Positions 60,907 through 64,000 of a DNA stretch of 64,000 bases are shown piece by piece. Each line of letters starts with the position of its first letter. Within the stretch, counting starts at the first letter, position 1. This stretch comes from GCA-003244245 sp052390115 (GTDB lineage: Bacteria > Actinomycetota > Actinomycetes > Mycobacteriales > Pseudonocardiaceae): assembly GCA_052390115.1 (NCBI GenBank), contig JBQTHE010000033.1, forward strand, positions 1 to 64,000. The letters run 5' to 3'. The position numbers were made by a program, and so were the translations under genes. Under the pieces are notes generated by a model, which had not been told where the DNA came from, made no database searches, and saw only the letters and a list, made by a program, of their open reading frames with translations.

Positions 60907-61823
60907 GCGGTCTCCTGCTCGACCCTCTCGCGCAACCATGTCAGCAGGCCAGGGCCAATATCGGGATCCGAAAGCGCGAAGTCCACCGAAGCCCGAAGAA
61001 GCCCGGCCGGATTGCCCAGGTCGTGGCGCTCGCCGCGGTGCACGACGACGTGCACCGGATGACCCTCGTCGATCAGCAACGCCACGGCATCGGTGAGCTG
61101 TAGCTCGCCACCAGTGCCAGGGTCGATCCGGCGCAATGCGTCGAACACCGCTCGGTCCAGCAGGTAGCGACCGGCCGCAGCCAACGTGGACGGCGCCGCC
61201 TCGGGCGCCGGCTTCTCCACCATCCCGTGCACCCGTTTGACGTCGTCGCCGTCGTTGACGTCACTGACCTCGAACACCCCGTAGGCGGAGATCTGTTCGC
61301 TCGGGACGTCAAAGGCGCACAGCACGCTGCCGCCGTACCGCTGGCGGGTCGCCGCCATCCTCGTCAGCACCCCGGTGGGCAGCACGAAATCGTCGGGCAG
61401 CAGGACGGCCACGGCATCGTCGGACCCGGCCAGCAACGGCTCGGCGCAGCCCACCGCGTGCCCGAGACCCAGCGGTTTGTGCTGCAGCGCGACCTCGACG
61501 CGGATCAGCTCGGGGGCCCGGCGCACCTTTGCCAGCAACGTCTCCTTGTCCCGCCCGCGCAGCTCGGCCTCCAGATCCGCGCTGGGGTCGAAGTGCGCCG
61601 CCACCGACTCCTTGCCCGGCGAGACGACGAGCACGAGCCGGTCGGCGCCGGCCTGCGCCGCCTCCGCCGCGATGTATTCGATCGCCGGGGTGTCGACCAC
61701 CGGCAGCAGCTCCTTGGGCACGGTCTTAGTCGCCGGCAGGAACCGGGTGCCGAGCCCAGCGGCTGGCACGACTGCGGTGCGGAACGCACGGTGCCCGGGT
61801 GTGCCACGGATCGGGGAGCTCAT
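60903..61823 (-). CDS. galU: UTP--glucose-1-phosphate uridylyltransferase
   Basis: 306 residues. RTAVVPAAGLGTRFLPATKT, VPKELLPVVDTPAIEYIAAE, QHKPLGLGHAVGCAEPLL, VLLPDDFVLP, VEKPAPEAAPSTLAAAGRYL and GGELQLTDAVALLI span the GalU fold. It makes UDP-glucose for cell-wall and storage glycans, possibly also for the left-end polysaccharide. Overlaps glp by four bases. Divergent from the 5-FCL gene across 109 bases that contain a palindrome. ATG start at 61823. Confidence 0.96.
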   Translation of the reverse strand: MSSPIRGTPGHRAFRTAVVPAAGLGTRFLPATKTVPKELLPVVDTPAIEYIAAEAAQAGADRLVLVVSPGKESVAAHFDPSADLEAELRGRDKETLLAKVRRAPELIRVEVALQHKPLGLGHAVGCAEPLLAGSDDAVAVLLPDDFVLPTGVLTRMAATRQRYGGSVLCAFDVPSEQISAYGVFEVSDVNDGDDVKRVHGMVEKPAPEAAPSTLAAAGRYLLDRAVFDALRRIDPGTGGELQLTDAVALLIDEGHPVHVVVHRGERHDLGNPAGLLRASVDFALSDPDIGPGLLTWLRERVEQETA

Positions 61824-61868
61824 AACGCACGACCCTATCGGCCCGCCTCAGACCACCCCAGGCGCGAC

Positions 61869-61919
61869 ATGGAGACTTATCGCAGTTACCGGGCGTCGAT
61901 AGCTGCGATAAGTCTCCAT
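61869..61919. repeat. Long palindrome between galU and the 5-FCL gene (family C)
   Basis: Perfect 17-base arms, ATGGAGACTTATCGCAG (61869-61885) and its complement (61903-61919), surround 17 bases. It lies between divergent genes, where a terminator would not be expected, so a regulatory or mobile-repeat origin is possible. Similar in design to families A and B. Confidence 0.75.
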
Positions 61920-61932
61920 ATGGGGCGGTTGC

Positions 61933-62577
61933 GTGGACGAGATCGGCAAGGAGGCGCTGCGGCGCCGGCTGTTGGCGGCGAGGCGGGCGGTCCCGGTGGA
62001 GGTGCGGGAGGCGGAAGCGGCAGCGCTGGCAGCGGTCCGGCTAGATCAATGGTTCGACCCTGCAAGCAGGTCTCACGATCAATGGTTCGACCCTTCAAGC
62101 ATCTCGCTGGGGTTGCCCGGCACGGTCTGCGCCTACTGGCCGGTCGGCACCGAGCCGGGTTCGCCCGCGCTGCTCGACGGCCTGGTGCGCTGCGGCTGCC
62201 GGGTGCTGCTGCCCGTGGTCGGTTCCCATGCCGGTCCGGCGACGCCGCTGGACTGGGCCGAGTACATCGGCGCAGGGTCACTACAGGCCGGGCCATTAGG
62301 ACTGCGGGAACCCACCGGGCCGCGACTGGGCTGCGCGGCGATCACCACCGCGGTGCTGGTGCTGGTGCCGGCACTGGCCGTCGACCGGCACGGGGGACGG
62401 CTCGGCCGCGGCGGCGGGCACTACGACCGGACCCTTCCGCTGGCGACGCCGGGCACGCCGCTGGTGGCCATCGTCCGGGACGACGAGGTACTCGCCTCGC
62501 TGCCGGTGCAACCGCACGACGTCCCGGTCACCGCAACCCTGACCCCAGGCCGGGGTCTGATCCCGCTGCCCTGCTGA
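61933..62577 (+). CDS. 5-formyltetrahydrofolate cyclo-ligase with in-frame repeat insertion
   Basis: 214 residues, GTG start. KEALRRRLLAARRAVPVEVR, CAYWPVGTEPGSPALLDGLV, TAVLVLVPALAVDRHGGRLG and RGGGHYDRTLP define the family. It converts 5-formyl-THF to 5,10-methenyl-THF with ATP. Between the N-terminal helix and CAYWPVG lies an extra segment of about 25 residues, RLDQWFDPASRSHDQWFDPS, encoded by two near-identical 25-base units 33 bases apart (62044-62068, 62077-62101). Family members lack this. It falls at a surface loop and may be tolerated. Mycobacterial counterpart Rv0992c. Confidence 0.9.
   Translation: MDEIGKEALRRRLLAARRAVPVEVREAEAAALAAVRLDQWFDPASRSHDQWFDPSSISLGLPGTVCAYWPVGTEPGSPALLDGLVRCGCRVLLPVVGSHAGPATPLDWAEYIGAGSLQAGPLGLREPTGPRLGCAAITTAVLVLVPALAVDRHGGRLGRGGGHYDRTLPLATPGTPLVAIVRDDEVLASLPVQPHDVPVTATLTPGRGLIPLPC
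62044..62101 (+). repeat. In-frame direct repeat within the 5-FCL gene
   Basis: Two units of GATCAATGGTTCGACCCT(G/T)C plus AAGCA, at 62044-62068 and 62077-62101, have a period of 33 bases (11 codons). They encode DQWFDPAS and DQWFDPSS in frame. Confidence 0.85.
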
Positions 62578-62674
62578 GAGCGCCGCGGCAGCCGGCGCCC
62601 AGGTCGCGCTGCGGGTGGCGCCGGGAGGGGATTCCATGCGACCGATCATGGTGGCGGTCTTGCTATCATCGCTC

Positions 62675-62701
62675 TTAGCACTCTCGTGTGTAGAGTGCTA
62701 G
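62675..62701 (+). promoter_or_regulatory. CIRCE element (HrcA operator)
   Basis: TTAGCACTC (62675-62683), a nine-base spacer, then GAGTGCTAG (62693-62701) matches the CIRCE consensus TTAGCACTC-N9-GAGTGCTAA at all but the last base. TATCAT at 62663-62668 may be the -10 box just upstream. HrcA binding here would repress the FmdB-like gene until heat or folding stress. The ribosome-binding site GGAGG follows at 62707-62711. Confidence 0.93.
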
Positions 62702-62717
62702 TACGTGGAGGCGAGAC

Positions 62718-63080
62718 GTGCCGACCTACTCCTACGCGTGCACCGCGTGTGAGCATCACTTCGACACCGTGCAGAAGTTCACCGACTCGTCGTTGACCGA
62801 CTGCCCCGAGTGCTCCGGCCAGCTGCGCAAGCTGTTCTCGTCGGTGGGCATCGTGTTCAAGGGCAGCGGCTTCTACCGCAACGACAGCCGCGCTGGCAGC
62901 GGAGCCGAGTCCGGCTCCAACGGCAAGTCCGAGTCCGGTTCGAACGGCAAGCCCAAGCCGGGCTCCGAGTCAGGGTCCACCTCCTCGGGGTCAACCTCAT
63001 CAGAGTCGACCTCCGAATCGAAGCCCGGGCCAGGCTCGACACCGTCCTCATCAAGTTCGGCAGCCGCCGCCTCCTCCTGA
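62718..63080 (+). CDS. FmdB-family zinc-ribbon protein, Ruc-type redox chaperone
   Basis: 120 residues, GTG start with GGAGG seven bases upstream. The N-terminal zinc ribbon is MPTYSYACTACEHHFDTVQK with a second CxxC in LTDCPECSGQLRK, then VGIVFKGSGFYRND. The remaining 65 residues are a disordered Ser/Gly/Lys/Glu tail (SESGSNGKPKPGSESGS). The mycobacterial homologue Rv0991c (Ruc) is a heat- and oxidation-responsive chaperone whose cysteine zinc site and disordered tail are both needed. The CIRCE element upstream and its place next to the 5-FCL gene (Rv0992c) support that identity. Confidence 0.88.
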   Translation: MPTYSYACTACEHHFDTVQKFTDSSLTDCPECSGQLRKLFSSVGIVFKGSGFYRNDSRAGSGAESGSNGKSESGSNGKPKPGSESGSTSSGSTSSESTSESKPGPGSTPSSSSSAAAASS

Positions 63081-63218
63081 CCGGGGTGCTCGCCGTCTCC
63101 CGAAAGTTGTCCCCACCCACCCGGTTGTCCACAGCGGGGCGCTCCGGTTCTGCAGCAGCAGCCCGATTTTGCCTAGCGTCGCGATCCTCAACGTGGCAAC
63201 AGGATCGGGAGGCGAGAA

Positions 63219-63905
63219 ATGGGGCGATGGGGACACCCTGGGCGGCACCCCAGCAATCCACGCACGCTGGCGCCGCTGCTGCGGGAGCGATGGGATGGGC
63301 TGTGGCGAGGGTCCGGGTTCGGCCGCACACTGCTGCTGCGCCGGGCCGCCGCCGCGCTCCTCGTCGGTGTCGCCGCGGTGCTGGCGCTGACCCCGGGAAA
63401 GGGATCCGCTGTCGAGGTGGTGGTCGCGGACCGAGACCTGGCTCCGGGCACCGTGCTCGAGGCAACCGAGGTGACGATGCGCGGGTTACCCGCGACGGTG
63501 GTACCCGACGGCGCCGCCCGGACCCCGGCCACCGTGCTGGGCCGGACGCTGGCCGCACCGGTCCGGCGCGGTGAGCCCCTGACCGATGTGCGGCTGACCG
63601 GTCCCGATCTTGCCCGAACGGTCCCGGCAAGCCCGGACGCGGTGAGCGTCCCGCTGCGGCTTGCCGATCCGGACATCGCCGCCCTGCTGCATCCCGGTGC
63701 CGCGGTAGACGTGGTGACCGTCGGCGAACGGCAGGAGGAGCCGGTGGTGCTGGCCCGCAGTGCCCGAGTACTCGCGGTGCTGGAAGCCGGTCCCCGCACC
63801 GGCGCGCGCGACGGCCGATTGGTGCTGGTAGCACTCGATCCCGCAGCGGCGACGCGGGTCGCGGCAGCCTCGCTATCCCAGACCCTGACCGTTACCGTCC
63901 ACTAA
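63219..63905 (+). CDS. SAF-domain protein (CpaB/RcpC-like)
   Basis: 228 residues from ATG 63219 (GGGAGGCGAG upstream). A membrane helix at about residues 37-58 (TLLLRRAAAALLVGVAAVLA) is followed by a SAF domain: VEVVVADRDLAPGTVLEATE, TVLGRTLAAPVRRGEPLTDV. The C-terminal RcpC-like part reads VSVPLRLADPDIAALLHPGA, AVDVVTVGERQEEPVVLARS. CpaB/RcpC proteins belong to Flp/Tad pilus assembly, but no tad genes are near. It precedes mscL, as in mycobacteria. Function here not known. Confidence 0.8.
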   Translation: MGRWGHPGRHPSNPRTLAPLLRERWDGLWRGSGFGRTLLLRRAAAALLVGVAAVLALTPGKGSAVEVVVADRDLAPGTVLEATEVTMRGLPATVVPDGAARTPATVLGRTLAAPVRRGEPLTDVRLTGPDLARTVPASPDAVSVPLRLADPDIAALLHPGAAVDVVTVGERQEEPVVLARSARVLAVLEAGPRTGARDGRLVLVALDPAAATRVAAASLSQTLTVTVH

Positions 63906-63955
63906 GGATGCAGCCAGGCAGGCGAGCCGCCTGCCCCGGCCATGGGGGTGGTCAC

Positions 63956-64000
63956 ATGCTCAAGGGGTTCCGCGACTTCATCCTCCGCGGAAACATCATC
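63956..64000 (+). CDS. mscL: Large-conductance mechanosensitive channel, 5' end only
   Basis: The window ends 15 codons into this gene. MLKGFRDFILRGNII is the characteristic N-terminal amphipathic helix of MscL, followed in the family by the first pore helix. ATG 63956 is preceded by GGGGGTG. MscL opens under membrane tension to release solutes on hypo-osmotic shock. The position next to the SAF-domain gene matches mycobacterial gene order (Rv0985c). Confidence 0.9.
   Translation, partial: MLKGFRDFILRGNII

Overview
This window is high-GC actinobacterial chromosome, most likely from a Pseudonocardiales-type organism. GTG/ATG starts, GTGA/ATGA gene overlaps, an XRE/DUF397 pair, RpfB, a protein O-mannosyltransferase and a Glp/GlpR locus all point that way. 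From about 11 kb to the right edge the core genes run in the order known from the Mycobacterium tuberculosis Rv1018c to Rv0985c block, read in reverse: tRNA-Gln, glmU, prs, rplY, pth, pks16-like, ispE, rsmA, rpfB, tatD, metG, rsmI/pmt, tRNA-Ala, glpR, rimJ, glp, galU, 5-FCL, fmdB/ruc, SAF-domain gene, mscL. Accessory segments interrupt this order.

Layout. 1-9.1 kb is part of a surface-polysaccharide cluster: Alg13-like glycosyltransferase, FemAB-like transferase, initiating sugar-phosphate transferase, polymerase/ligase-like membrane protein, MurJ/Wzx-type flippase, Wzz-like chain-length protein, DegT aminotransferase and Gfo/Idh oxidoreductase. 9.5-10.7 kb has an orphan ribbon-helix-helix antitoxin-like gene and a fatty-acid desaturase. 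11-25 kb is the core cell-envelope and translation block. 25.3-29.3 kb is a glucose-disaccharide group (trehalose-phosphatase, GH65 protein, beta-phosphoglucomutase-like HAD). 29.3-32.4 kb has small regulators. 32.5-44.3 kb holds a flavin monooxygenase, pabB, a prolyl oligopeptidase, rsmI/pmt, a Rieske protein, a dienelactone hydrolase, an ABC exporter and an odd Gly/Tyr/His/Lys-rich small protein. 44.7-46.5 kb has a MobA fused to a MoaD/ThiS-like domain and a MntA-HepT toxin-antitoxin pair.

46.5-57.9 kb is the most plastic part. It contains decayed small ORFs, an IS256-type transposase scrap, and a three-gene unit on the minus strand (a giant BTAD/AAA/TPR regulator, a frameshifted berberine-bridge-type FAD oxidase, an acyl-CoA-dehydrogenase-like flavoenzyme). 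Direct copies of the 3' end of a uvrA-like gene flank this unit: the intact gene lies to the right and a decayed fragment to the left. A YefM-YoeB module sits just upstream of the intact uvrA-like gene.

Several families of large intergenic palindromes and repeats are scattered through the window. Some of them supply start codons, stop codons or C-termini to adjacent genes. A textbook CIRCE operator (HrcA target) precedes the FmdB/Ruc-type zinc-ribbon chaperone gene. All functional statements come from reading the sequence and from family knowledge; no database search was run.
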